32,451 bases of DNA from Bdellovibrio sp. (GCA_013360185.1 JABWCO010000021.1:1-32451); one strand, 5' to 3'; positions 1 through 7,561 are shown, counted from the stretch's first letter. Notes: a model not told the origin generated them from the letters alone. Numbers and translations: made by a program.

Positions 1-202
1 TCATGAAAAGCACGATTTTGTTTTGGCGGGCCCATTTAACTAATTTAACAACATCATCGGTGCTGCGTGGGAAGGCAATTGCCGAGGCTTTGACGTCAAA
101 ATAAGTCGTCCAGTCTTTGCCCCAATATTTCAGACTTTCCTCGTCAGTTTTAATTTGGTCTTTACCTAAAATACTTTCGAGTTCTGCAATATGGGAAGAC
201 AT
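1..202 (-). CDS. FAD-binding oxidase, N-terminal fragment (GlcD-like)
   Basis: This is the first 67 codons of a protein that runs off the left edge. The ATG lies at 200-202. The visible N-terminus has a short helical segment, then a stretch ending in FPRSTDDVVKLVKWARQNKI. That is the typical start of the PCMH-type FAD-binding domain of GlcD/D-lactate dehydrogenase-like oxidases, where cofactor-binding strands follow. In such proteins NKI is normally followed by something like ALVPSGGRTG. Here the last visible residues are VLFM, which copy the downstream glutaredoxin, so the edge may be unreliable. It is the fourth gene of the BolA-Grx-DUF2892 series, 10 bases after the previous stop. The family is inferred from the N-terminus only. 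Confidence 0.6.
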   Translation of the reverse strand, partial: MSSHIAELESILGKDQIKTDEESLKYWGKDWTTYFDVKASAIAFPRSTDDVVKLVKWARQNKIVLFM

Positions 203-212
203 TCAAGACGTC

Positions 213-422
213 CTATTCTTTATCGAGCCGGGCTCGCGAAAATGTTCTTAAGGTTCTGATTCTAAAGAAAGCATAGACGGGACACAAGCCCCATGCTGCG
301 GTGACAAGACCATAAAGTCCGATGTACGCCCAAAAAGGACCACCCGCAATTGCATACGTCGTCAAGAAGACGCCAAGTATGAATCTAAGGCTGCGATCCC
401 AAAGGGCGACATTGCATTTCAT
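213..422 (-). CDS. Small DUF2892/YgaP-type inner membrane protein
   Basis: A 69-residue protein with a short N-terminal segment (MKCNVALWDRSLRFILG), two hydrophobic stretches at about residues 12-30 and 33-50, and a basic C-terminal tail. The N-terminal pattern followed by GLYGLVTAAWGLCPVY is typical of the DUF2892 domain. In YgaP that domain anchors a rhodanese in the inner membrane, but no rhodanese domain is present here. It starts one base after the glutaredoxin stop, so it is almost certainly cotranscribed. A role in membrane sulfur or redox chemistry is inference from context and the CP pair in the second segment. Its molecular function is unknown. Confidence 0.75.
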   Translation of the reverse strand: MKCNVALWDRSLRFILGVFLTTYAIAGGPFWAYIGLYGLVTAAWGLCPVYAFFRIRTLRTFSRARLDKE

Positions 423-423
423 A

Positions 424-729
424 TTACTTCAAAAGCTCTTGAAGTTCGCCAGATTGGTACATTTCCATCATGATATCGCTGCCGCCCACAAGTTGTTTGT
501 TGATGTACAATTGTGGAATTGTCGGCCAGTTGCCGTATTCTTTAATACCGTTACGGATTTCTTCGTCTTCCAAAACATTGATGTCGTGAAATTTCACTCC
601 GATGTCTTGCAAGATGGCGCATGCACGTGCTGAAAAACCGCACATTGGGAATTGTTGAGTGCCCTTCATGAAAAGCACGATTTTGTTTTCGTTCAGAAGA
701 CCTTCGATTCTTTCGTTTACTGATGCCAT
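424..729 (-). CDS. grxD: Monothiol CGFS glutaredoxin (Grx4/GrxD family)
   Basis: At 101 residues this is the usual length for single-domain monothiol glutaredoxins. The active site MCGFS is at residues 29-33 with Cys30. The glutathione-contacting Lys22 lies in FMKGT, and the TIPQLYINKQLVGGSDI block carries the conserved cis-proline region and GG-D motif. Members of this family bind a [2Fe-2S] cluster with glutathione, deliver it to apo-proteins, and pair with BolA proteins in heterocomplexes. The BolA gene lies 15 bases upstream on the same strand, which fits that partnership. A 24-base piece of this gene (666-689) recurs exactly at the left window edge. Confidence 0.93.
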   Translation of the reverse strand: MASVNERIEGLLNENKIVLFMKGTQQFPMCGFSARACAILQDIGVKFHDINVLEDEEIRNGIKEYGNWPTIPQLYINKQLVGGSDIMMEMYQSGELQELLK

Positions 730-744
730 AGTACTTCCTTTTAA

Positions 745-972
745 TTACTTGATTTTAGTTTTGATCGACAACGCATGCACTTCGCCGGTTTTTAGTTCCG
801 GACTAAAGCACGACATCACATGCTGATGTTGTTGGATGCGCGACATTCCTGTGAAAGCCGAGCTTTCCACAAAAACCTCATAGTGATCCTGAGTGCCTGT
901 CAGGTCATAGACCTCAACTTTACATTCTGGGTAGTGCTTCTCTAAACGTTCTTTCATTTGATCTGGTGTCAT
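745..972 (-). CDS. bolA: BolA family protein
   Basis: A 75-residue protein with the BolA fold signature. It has an N-terminal helix (MTPDQMKERLEKHYP), a strand segment DHYEVFVESSAF, then SRIQQHQHVMSCFSPEL and a terminal HALSIKTK. The usual invariant histidine near the end is His68 in VHALSIKT. BolA proteins bind [2Fe-2S] clusters jointly with CGFS glutaredoxins and act in Fe-S trafficking, and the next gene is that glutaredoxin. No Shine-Dalgarno sequence precedes the ATG, because the sense strand there is pyrimidine-rich. Translation may begin at the internal Met6. A 9-base direct repeat (1002-1010 and 1013-1021) lies in the presumed promoter region. Confidence 0.9.
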   Translation of the reverse strand: MTPDQMKERLEKHYPECKVEVYDLTGTQDHYEVFVESSAFTGMSRIQQHQHVMSCFSPELKTGEVHALSIKTKIK

Positions 973-1031
973 AGGAGGGGAAAGTAGCAGAGGAGGCCCG
1001 CGAAGTCAGCTTGAAGTCAGCACGTCTCGTC

Positions 1032-1060
1032 TTGTATGACGCTTAATGTCGTTGTAGTAT
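1032..1060 (+). promoter_or_regulatory. Candidate promoter abutting the sulfatase start
   Basis: TTGTAT at 1032-1037 and TAGTAT at 1055-1060 are separated by 17 bases. They match the sigma-70 consensus at 3/6 and 4/6. Initiation would be at about 1067, the A of the start codon, which would make the message leaderless. The absence of a ribosome-binding site before 1067 agrees with this. The call is weak because it rests on pattern matching alone. Confidence 0.3.
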
Positions 1061-1066
1061 GGCACT

Positions 1067-2992
1067 ATGTTTGGACCAAGCCACCGTTTACTAAAAACTT
1101 TCTCGCTAGCTGGGCTGGCGGTGCTGTTTTACTTCTTTGCTCGCCTGGAATTTCTTCTGTGGAATTGGAGCTTATTTCAAAACAAACCCGCTCTGGACAT
1201 CCTCTGGTCATTTTTTGTGGGTTTGCGTTTTGATATCTCAGCAGCTCTGAGCGTTGTGGCGCCGTTGCTTTTAGTGGCTTTTTTACCCTGGCCGCGCCGC
1301 TGGCAAGGTGTGTGGGAGTCCTTTACCTGGATCACCTTTGCCATTCTGCAGGTGCCGTTTATGACCCTGAACCTGGTCGATACCGAATTTATTAATTTCG
1401 TCGGTCGCCGTTTTACTTCAGACAGCTTTTTTATTTTGGGCGAAATTCAAGGCAAGATGTGGAACTTTGCTTCTAGTTACTGGCAACTTTTCGTCATTAA
1501 CACGGTGCTGTTGATTTTGCTCGTGCTAGCTGGCCGTAAAATTGTTAAGGCACCGTGGGGACAGGTCGTTTGGGCAAGCAAAGACGGGAAAACGGCGCGC
1601 TTGTGGGCGGCCCATGGCTTTCTGTGTTTTGTGGCGCTTGCGATTTCAGTTGTGGGAATCCGCGGAGGCCTGCAAGGCAAGCCCATCAGCTTTGTGAATG
1701 CCAATATTTTTACAGCACCACTTTTAAATAATCTGATTCTGAATTCCACATTCACGGTCATTAAAAGTTATGGTGCAGAGACTTTAAAAAAAGAAACGTT
1801 CTTTACCGACAAAGAAGAAATGCTTCAGAATCTTAACGGGTCTTTGAGTGGTTCGCTTTTAGACGGCAAGCGCCCAGCAAAGCCGCAAAATATCATGATC
1901 ATTGTTCTAGAAAGTTTCGGCCAGGAATATGTGGGCCCCGTGGAGGGCGGCAAGTCGTACACGCCTTTCTTAGATGAGCTGATGCAGAAGTCTTTAGTTT
2001 TTCAAAACTCCTACGCCAATGGTCGTCGCTCGATTGAAGGCATCGGGGCTGTGATGGCGGGGATTCCGGCGTTGATGAATGAGCCGTTTATTTCTTCGCA
2101 TTTTACTGCAAATTATTTTGTCGGCTTAGGCACAGTGCTGGGACAAAAGGGATATTCGACGAGTTTCTTTCACGGCGGGCACAACGGGACTATGTACTTT
2201 GACTCTTTCATGCAAAGTGCGGGCGTGGAAAAATATTTCGGTTCTACAGAATACGGAAACTCTGCCGACGACGATGGTGTGTGGGGCATTTGGGATGAAC
2301 CGTTCTTGCAGTGGATGCTCACTCAGTTGGACACGTTGCCACAGCCTTTTATGACGTCAGTTTTTACATTGAGTTCCCATCAGCCCTTTAAGGTGCCAGA
2401 GCAGTACACAGAGATGTTTCCGGAAGGGCCATTGCCTATTCTGAAAACAATCGCGTATTCAGATTTCGCTTTAAGAAAATTTTTTGCCGAAGCTGAAAAG
2501 AAACCTTGGTATAAAGACACACTCTTCATTGTTACGGCGGACCACACCGGTATGCACTATCGCAAAGAGTATGAAAACGACATGGGCAGTTATCGCATTC
2601 CGCTGTTCCTTTTTCATCCTTCATTCCCGCTGCCGAACGTTGATAAAACCACGTTAGCACAACAGGTCGACGTGATGCCGACGGTGTTGGATTTCTTAGG
2701 GATCTCGCAAACGGATAAAATCTTTTTAGGAAGTTCCCTGTTCATTCCAGGCGACAAGGTCGTCGTGAACTTTATCGATGGCCGATACATATTGTTTGCG
2801 AAAGACTATTTCCTACGTTGGACGTCTGGCGGCGGAGAGCCTCAGATGTTTTCGATCCTAGATCGCGACGGAACCTCTGAAGTCATCGATCAGCCTGCGC
2901 GCAAGAAGGAATTGGTTAATAAACTAAAAGCCCACATTCAATATTTCACCGAAGGCATGTGGGACAATAAGCTTTATTATCCCAGCAAATAG
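1067..2992 (+). CDS. LTA synthase/OpgB-type membrane sulfatase
   Basis: A 641-residue protein. The first ~210 residues hold about five membrane segments, followed by an extracytoplasmic sulfatase-fold domain (about 270-560). Key sites seen are LESFGQE (Glu282, metal ligand), NGRRSIEG (Ser322, at the position of the nucleophile, normally Thr in LtaS), SSHQPF, and TADHTG with Asp492 and His493. The family transfers glycerol-phosphate or phosphoethanolamine groups, or acts as a phosphatase, on the outer face of the inner membrane. In a Gram-negative cell the likely acceptors are periplasmic glucans, lipid A or another envelope glycan rather than lipoteichoic acid. The substrate cannot be read from sequence. 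There is no ribosome-binding site before the ATG. The gene is divergent from the bolA operon. Confidence 0.85.
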   Translation: MFGPSHRLLKTFSLAGLAVLFYFFARLEFLLWNWSLFQNKPALDILWSFFVGLRFDISAALSVVAPLLLVAFLPWPRRWQGVWESFTWITFAILQVPFMTLNLVDTEFINFVGRRFTSDSFFILGEIQGKMWNFASSYWQLFVINTVLLILLVLAGRKIVKAPWGQVVWASKDGKTARLWAAHGFLCFVALAISVVGIRGGLQGKPISFVNANIFTAPLLNNLILNSTFTVIKSYGAETLKKETFFTDKEEMLQNLNGSLSGSLLDGKRPAKPQNIMIIVLESFGQEYVGPVEGGKSYTPFLDELMQKSLVFQNSYANGRRSIEGIGAVMAGIPALMNEPFISSHFTANYFVGLGTVLGQKGYSTSFFHGGHNGTMYFDSFMQSAGVEKYFGSTEYGNSADDDGVWGIWDEPFLQWMLTQLDTLPQPFMTSVFTLSSHQPFKVPEQYTEMFPEGPLPILKTIAYSDFALRKFFAEAEKKPWYKDTLFIVTADHTGMHYRKEYENDMGSYRIPLFLFHPSFPLPNVDKTTLAQQVDVMPTVLDFLGISQTDKIFLGSSLFIPGDKVVVNFIDGRYILFAKDYFLRWTSGGGEPQMFSILDRDGTSEVIDQPARKKELVNKLKAHIQYFTEGMWDNKLYYPSK

Positions 2993-3210
2993 CTCTTAGA
3001 TCTTTGTATCAAGGCCTACAGGTTTAGGTCAGTGTGCCCTTAATGAAGGTGCAGTATCATTATTCATCGGTGTTCTCGGTATAGCCGGCGTAAATCATAT
3101 TCTTACAAAATGCAGCAGCAGGAGTGGTCGCCCCCGCGCACCCGTAACAGGCGCACCAAACCAGCCAATGTGCCAGTACAGATTCTGGTAAAAACCCCGA
3201 TAAAATTCTT

Positions 3211-3957
3211 ATGAGAAAACTTGTCTTCAGCTTAAGCTTTGGGATCTGCGTCTGTGCTTTGTCCGTGCAAGGGGAAAGTGCACGATTTGAAAACACTTTG
3301 TTCATCGGGGATTCCCATTCTTATGGGGCCTTTGGTAAGTCTGTGGATGCCTATTTGCGCACGATCAGTACCAACGTCACGTCCATCGCCAGCTGTGGCT
3401 CTTCGCCATCGAACTGGATGCGAACGAAGGATAACTACCAAAAAACGGTGTGTGGCTATTGGCGAAAAGATTCCCAAAACAAAGAGACTCGGGTGAAGGA
3501 TCACAACATAAATCCTTTTCCTGATGAACTAAAAGCCAATAACCCTGACCTGACAGTGATCGCCCTGGGAACAAACATTCTGTCCAGTCCTGCAAATATC
3601 CAGCGTGAAAAAGCAGCGGCAGAAAAAATGTTGATACAGATTTCTCAGGCTAATAGTAAGTGCATTTGGGTGGGACCGCCAGACGCAGACAAACAGCCTT
3701 TTAAGAAAAACCTAGCCGCCGGAGTCGCCGAGCTGCGCAGTCTTGCCGAAAAGTACAACTGCCTCTTTATCGACAGCTCCCAAATGACGGCCTATAAAGA
3801 GGGCTCTTCAGACGGTATCCACTATGGAAATAATGAGGCGCGTGCTTGGGGAGACCGAGTCACGGCAGATATAAAAATGCGCTTAAAACCTTTGAAAGAC
3901 AAAAAGCCTGTGCGAACAGAAGGTGTGAAAGTGTCACCGGGAAGCAACACGCAGTAA
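3211..3957 (+). CDS. Secreted SGNH/GDSL hydrolase
   Basis: A 248-residue protein with a Sec signal peptide (about residues 1-22, MRKLVFSLSFGICVCALSVQG). Block I is FIGDSHSYG with nucleophile Ser35. Block II has the glycine in SCGSS. Block III is ALGTNIL with the oxyanion Asn. Block V is SDGIHYG with Asp201 and His204. Together these give a complete SGNH catalytic set. Such enzymes are esterases or acetylesterases that act on lipids, polysaccharides or peptidoglycan O-acetyl groups. The substrate is unknown, though periplasmic or prey-directed deacetylation is plausible. No Shine-Dalgarno precedes the ATG. A TAAAAT hexamer sits at 3201-3206, so the start is moderately certain. A strong bidirectional terminator follows. 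Confidence 0.85.
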   Translation: MRKLVFSLSFGICVCALSVQGESARFENTLFIGDSHSYGAFGKSVDAYLRTISTNVTSIASCGSSPSNWMRTKDNYQKTVCGYWRKDSQNKETRVKDHNINPFPDELKANNPDLTVIALGTNILSSPANIQREKAAAEKMLIQISQANSKCIWVGPPDADKQPFKKNLAAGVAELRSLAEKYNCLFIDSSQMTAYKEGSSDGIHYGNNEARAWGDRVTADIKMRLKPLKDKKPVRTEGVKVSPGSNTQ

Positions 3958-3960
3958 GGA

Positions 3961-3987
3961 AAAACGCAGCTTTTTAGGCTGCGTTTT
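3961..3987. terminator. Bidirectional rho-independent terminator
   Basis: A ten-base stem (3961-3970 with 3978-3987) encloses a seven-base loop, with A-rich and T-rich arms on both sides. It serves the convergent SGNH and PilZ genes. The last codons and stop of the PilZ gene lie inside the hairpin. Confidence 0.85.
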
Positions 3988-4660
3988 TAAGAAAGATACT
4001 TCTTTGTAAATCGGCAATCGCCGTGACGATGCGATGCTCACTGGCCGCCGCCATATGATTAAATTCAATGCCTAATACCCAGCGCAGTTCATCTTTTTCG
4101 CGGATATTCTTGATCAACCCTTGCACAGGGATAGGTGCATTATCGCCAAGGATGATTTCTGCCTCTAGCAAGCTTGAAGACGTGACTTTGATATCGGAAA
4201 ATTCCACCTCAACGGCACAGCCCTCGGTGCTTAAATCTAATAAGCGGCAAGAGTACTGGATCGGGGTGTGACTTAAAGTCTTAAATTTAAAGGTCGCGAT
4301 ATAGCTCTTAGGTAAAACATAGCGAAAGTTTTTGCGCTTTTGTACGTGAAACAAGTTTTTTACGCTTACACTTAAGTTGCTGTCGTTTTTTTCAATCTTC
4401 GTTTCCAGAATGTATTTGTCGTCATTTAACTGAAAGCTGGCAGTGTAAAAAGCTCCCGAAGACACAGTGGCTGATGCGGGGTCTGGCATTTGGCAGCGCA
4501 AATCTAAATTCGTTCCTAACATCAATGGTTTTAACGAAAAAGTTTCGTCAGCATGATTCTTAAACTGCAAAGGTCCTTGTGTCGCCAGCAGTTGCTGCAA
4601 GATGCCTTCGACTTCCGTTAGTTTCGTAATAGATTTAAAAATAAGTAAAGCTTCACCCAT
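3974..4660 (-). CDS. PilZ domain protein (YcgR-like), putative c-di-GMP receptor
   Basis: A 228-residue soluble protein. Residues 1-105 resemble the N-terminal beta domain found before PilZ in YcgR-type proteins. The PilZ domain (about 106-222) has the RxxxR motif RKNFR (109-113) and the D/NxSxxG motif DLSTEG (Asp142, Ser144, Gly147). Both motifs needed to bind cyclic di-GMP are therefore intact. In predatory bacteria such receptors control motility, gliding and prey entry. It starts one base after the stop of a cyclic-nucleotide-binding protein, so the two second-messenger sensors are cotranscribed. The downstream partner is unknown. Confidence 0.88.
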   Translation of the reverse strand: MGEALLIFKSITKLTEVEGILQQLLATQGPLQFKNHADETFSLKPLMLGTNLDLRCQMPDPASATVSSGAFYTASFQLNDDKYILETKIEKNDSNLSVSVKNLFHVQKRKNFRYVLPKSYIATFKFKTLSHTPIQYSCRLLDLSTEGCAVEVEFSDIKVTSSSLLEAEIILGDNAPIPVQGLIKNIREKDELRWVLGIEFNHMAAASEHRIVTAIADLQRSIFLKNAA

Positions 4661-4661
4661 G

Positions 4662-5807
4662 TTAGGCCGCCGCTACGATCTTGTGACCGCACTCGTGGCA
4701 GAACTTAGCTCCGGCCTGTAATTCCACCGAGCAGGCAGGGCAAGATGGGCCGCCAGAAGCTTTTTTCTTAGGTTTGTCGTCTTTTTCATCCATATCGACA
4801 TAACCTTTTTCATTCCACTTTTCGATTTCGCGCAGCATTTTCCAGCTTTGAAAGATAGAACGGAATTCTTTGACTTCAAATTGCAAAAGGACGCCAGAAC
4901 CACCATTTTTTCTTTTCATGAAGACACCTTTGCCTTCAAGACGAGTAAAATGGTCGTTATTTAAATTAATGCCAATTTCATTTTTGCAGTATTCGCCAAA
5001 TTTAGCGAAGTCAGCACTCACGATGCCAAAGCGGTCGGGCTGTTCGTTTTCGACAAGCTTTAAAAGACCTTCAAGCATTTGTTGGCACAGCTCATCGACT
5101 TTTAAGAGGTCAGCTCTGCCACCTTTGAAATAGTAATACTGATAAAACTCAAAAAAGCTTTCCAATAACCCCAAATCTAAAAAGTGAACTTTTTGAATCT
5201 CGTCAGGACCCTCTGGATTGTCCGGGGCTTTACCCATTTCATACAGAGCAAGCTTTTGCTTCACAAGAATATTGATCACTTGTTCAACACGCTTGGGACC
5301 TTCGCCCATCACGCGTTGAGAATACTGTTTCATCATATTCCAATCCATAATCACGCGACCCGGGGTCGAACGATCTCCTTTATGATTGGCAGCATGAAAA
5401 ACCGCACCGAAGGCTTTGGCCACTTGATCTTCCGGACATGGCGAGGAATCTTTTTCTAACTTTGACGAACGGACATCATTCATCGCTAAACGCAAACGAT
5501 CCGCCAAGGATTTAATCACGACTTTTAACATCTGTGGCGCAGACTCGTAAGCCTGCTTTAAAGTCTCTACAGGAATTTCTAAGACTTTTGTTTCTGTCGT
5601 CGCAATCGCTGAAGTTGGGTGAGTGTTTTGTCCCAAGATCACTTGATCGCCCAGAATGTGTGATGAGCCTAATTGAAAAAGATCGATGGTTTTTTTTCCG
5701 CGCACCAGGCATTGATTTGCGCCACCTGATTGAATCAAAAAAACAGACGTGATTTTATCGCCATCTTTATAGATCAATTCACCTTTTTTGAATGTTTTTA
5801 CAGACAT
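4662..5807 (-). CDS. Cyclic nucleotide-binding protein with C-terminal zinc ribbon
   Basis: A 381-residue protein. Residues 1-115 form a cNMP-binding beta-roll, with KKGELIYKDGD near the start and a helical segment around 100-115. The middle (about 130-340) is mostly helical, without a recognisable helix-turn-helix, so this is not obviously a CRP/FNR activator. The last 26 residues are a zinc ribbon with Cys356, Cys359, Cys370 and Cys373. A KKKA-type basic linker precedes it. The nucleotide (cAMP or cGMP) cannot be told, because the phosphate cassette is degenerate. Ribosome site AAGGAG precedes the ATG, and the spacer can be paired by an upstream repeat. It is the first gene of a pair with the PilZ protein. 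Confidence 0.82.
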   Translation of the reverse strand: MSVKTFKKGELIYKDGDKITSVFLIQSGGANQCLVRGKKTIDLFQLGSSHILGDQVILGQNTHPTSAIATTETKVLEIPVETLKQAYESAPQMLKVVIKSLADRLRLAMNDVRSSKLEKDSSPCPEDQVAKAFGAVFHAANHKGDRSTPGRVIMDWNMMKQYSQRVMGEGPKRVEQVINILVKQKLALYEMGKAPDNPEGPDEIQKVHFLDLGLLESFFEFYQYYYFKGGRADLLKVDELCQQMLEGLLKLVENEQPDRFGIVSADFAKFGEYCKNEIGINLNNDHFTRLEGKGVFMKRKNGGSGVLLQFEVKEFRSIFQSWKMLREIEKWNEKGYVDMDEKDDKPKKKASGGPSCPACSVELQAGAKFCHECGHKIVAAA

Positions 5808-5809
5808 GG

Positions 5810-5871
5810 GCCCACACTCCTTCAGCGCCTTTATCGGTCGAAAAGGCGATTCAATGAAGTCTAATGTGGGC
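5810..5871 (-). promoter_or_regulatory. 5' leader stem structure overlapping the translation start region
   Basis: GCCCACA at 5810-5816 and TGTGGGC at 5865-5871 form an outer stem. CGCCTT at 5826-5831 and AAGGCG at 5843-5848 form an inner stem. In the minus-strand transcript the 3' arm of the outer stem lies between the ribosome-binding site and the ATG of the cNMP-binding gene. Folding would therefore mask initiation. This is a possible translational switch or RNA thermometer. Confidence 0.45.
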
Positions 5872-5905
5872 GGCCAAAGGTCTAGAACAAAGCAGGAAGC
5901 CAGTC

Positions 5906-6952
5906 TTATCCCGGAAGCTCACTTCCAGCGTGGGCTTCTTGAGGAAGCAGTGGCGCTTCACGGAAATTTTTCGGCAATTCCCCCGTCAAACTTTCTAAGA
6001 AAGCTTTTATGACACTGACCTGGTCATCAGAAAGGTCTTTGTTCAGCTGCAGCTTACCCATCCAACGAATGGCTGTGCCTAGGTCCTTGGTCGAGGCATC
6101 ATGAAAATACGGAGAGGTCTCTGCGATGTTACGTAAAGAAGGGACTTTGAAAATATAAAGATCTTCTTCTTTTTTAGTGACCTCGAATCGTCCCTTATCA
6201 GGAGTGGTCACTTTCGTAACATTCCAATAATTTTGAAAGACACCAAATTTTTGTAAAGAGCGTCCCCCGATGGCCGGCCCATTATGGCAAGAGGCACAAC
6301 CCACAGTGACGAACTCTTGCAGCCCCTTTTGTGCCGCTACGGAAAGAGCTTTAACGTCGCCTTCTAAATACTTATCAAACGGGGCTCTTGTCGTTAAAGC
6401 ACGTTGGTAGGTGCCAAGGGCACTGGCCGCATTTTCTAAAGTCAGAGCCTTTTCAGATTTCGGAAAGGCTTTCGCAAAAAGAGGTGCGTATCCAGCAAGC
6501 TCCAGTCTTTTCAGAGCTTCCTCGGTGGAAGAATTACCGAGGCTCAGTGGCGTAGTAAAGGCTTTCAACGCTTGCTCTTCAAGGCTTTCTCGATCATTGC
6601 GCCAGTGAACGACAGGTTGATACTTCAAATTCAAGATCGATTGAGCATTGCGTGCGCCCTTGTTCCCGTTAAATCCAGAGGACTGTGCCAGGCGATCTGT
6701 GCTGAAGTATTGCGGCTGATGGCATCTTACACACGCCGTGCTGCCATCTTTAGAAAGTCGATAGTCAAAGAACAGCTTTCGTCCCAATTCAATTTGTTCT
6801 TGGGTGATTTTGTCTGGGGCTGATTCCTTCGCGGGAATAGTTCCAAACAGAGCCTTCGCTGTTTGGACAAATTCTTTGTCAGCGGCGGAAGAGCTCAAAG
6901 AGACAGAAGAGAGTAAAAATGCAGCAGAGATAAGTAAGGAAAACTTCATCAA
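5906..6952 (-). CDS. Di-heme cytochrome c peroxidase (CcpA/MauG family)
   Basis: A 348-residue periplasmic protein with a signal peptide at about residues 1-24 (cleavage after SSSAA). There are two c-type heme motifs, CVRCH (Cys74, Cys77, His78) and CASCH (Cys219, Cys222, His223). The conserved GxxxARNAQSILN region follows the first heme, and SLRNIAETSPYFHDAS is typical of bacterial cytochrome c peroxidases. The enzyme reduces hydrogen peroxide to water in the periplasm using electrons from cytochrome c. The length matches the family. It lies upstream of the cNMP-binding gene on the same strand, with 98 bases between them. A peroxide-defence role is established for the family. A MauG-like maturation role cannot be excluded. 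Confidence 0.92.
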   Translation of the reverse strand: MMKFSLLISAAFLLSSVSLSSSAADKEFVQTAKALFGTIPAKESAPDKITQEQIELGRKLFFDYRLSKDGSTACVRCHQPQYFSTDRLAQSSGFNGNKGARNAQSILNLKYQPVVHWRNDRESLEEQALKAFTTPLSLGNSSTEEALKRLELAGYAPLFAKAFPKSEKALTLENAASALGTYQRALTTRAPFDKYLEGDVKALSVAAQKGLQEFVTVGCASCHNGPAIGGRSLQKFGVFQNYWNVTKVTTPDKGRFEVTKKEEDLYIFKVPSLRNIAETSPYFHDASTKDLGTAIRWMGKLQLNKDLSDDQVSVIKAFLESLTGELPKNFREAPLLPQEAHAGSELPG

Positions 6953-7243
6953 CGACCTCTGTCTTTAAAGATTAAGTTTCTATCTTAGGCCAAATTCTAA
7001 AGAATATAATAAAAATGATACGAGTATTGCCCGCAATACGAAGAATGTTATGAGGCGATACCCGCGAGACTTCGGGAAAACGAACAAGGACCGAGGTGTT
7101 GCCTTGGACTGCGAAAAAACTGTCAAGAAAGCACAAAAAATGGGGCTTTTTTAGCGTTCCTAGCTATTGAAAATGAGACATCTTGAGCGCTCTTCGTGGA
7201 GCAAAGCTTGTCGCGAGCTCCTCTTTCGATTATAAAGACCTGC
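6953..7243. other. Intergenic gap of 291 bases with structured sequence
   Basis: This gap separates the divergent cytochrome peroxidase and HNH genes. It contains a perfect TATAAT, three successive hairpins and a T-run, described separately as a small RNA candidate. No convincing protein-coding frame was found in it. A GTG at 7196 could extend the HNH gene upstream but lacks a ribosome-binding site. Confidence 0.6.
7017..7152 (+). ncRNA. Candidate small RNA or structured leader
   Basis: A consensus TATAAT (7005-7010) would start a transcript at about 7017. Hairpins follow at 7024-7039 (GTATTG/CAATAC), 7061-7076 (CCCG/CGGG) and 7091-7107 (CCGAGG/CCTTGG with one G-T pair). A T-run at 7147-7152 has a weak stem before it. 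There is no clear -35 box. It matches no RNA family that I recognise. It may be a free small RNA of about 135 bases or the 5' leader of the HNH gene. Confidence 0.3.
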
Positions 7244-7561
7244 ATGGATCATTTCTTTTCCCCAGCTTCCCCTGAACATCAAAAGCGCGAAAAAGCGAAA
7301 GCCCGTGAGTTGCGCCAGGGACAGTGGTGGAGGCAAGAGGTTGGAAAAGGTTTATGCTATCATTGTGGGCAAAAGTTCAAACCAGCCGATCTAACCATGG
7401 ATCACTTGATCCCAATCGCCCGGGGTGGGAAGTCGAATAAGAACAACTGTGTGCCTTCCTGCAAAGATTGCAATAATAAAAAGGGCTATAAAACACGGGC
7501 TGAAATGGCCTTGGAAGGCCTGCAAAACCCCCCTTTTTCTGAGCCTGAAAGCGACGAATAA
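7244..7561 (+). CDS. HNH endonuclease
   Basis: With the ATG at 7244 the protein has 105 residues. An in-frame GTG at 7196 would add 16, but neither start has a good ribosome site. The N-terminal third is highly charged (KREKAKARELRQGQ). The HNH domain follows, with zinc pair CYHC, then LTMDHLIPIARGG carrying the first catalytic His, an asparagine cluster SNKNNCVPSC, and CKDCNNKKG with the second Cys pair and the terminal N. This compact McrA-like single-domain form is common in bacteria outside restriction loci and mobile elements. It lies 209 bases upstream of the topoisomerase VI genes in the same direction. Whether it nicks or cuts a specific target is unknown. Confidence 0.85.
   Translation: MDHFFSPASPEHQKREKAKARELRQGQWWRQEVGKGLCYHCGQKFKPADLTMDHLIPIARGGKSNKNNCVPSCKDCNNKKGYKTRAEMALEGLQNPPFSEPESDE

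Noticed and set aside
3060-3305. Minus-strand frame with several cysteines overlapping the SGNH gene start
   Set aside because: It overlaps the signal-peptide region of a well-supported gene, has no ribosome site and shows no recognisable domain. The intergenic part alone is too short to judge.
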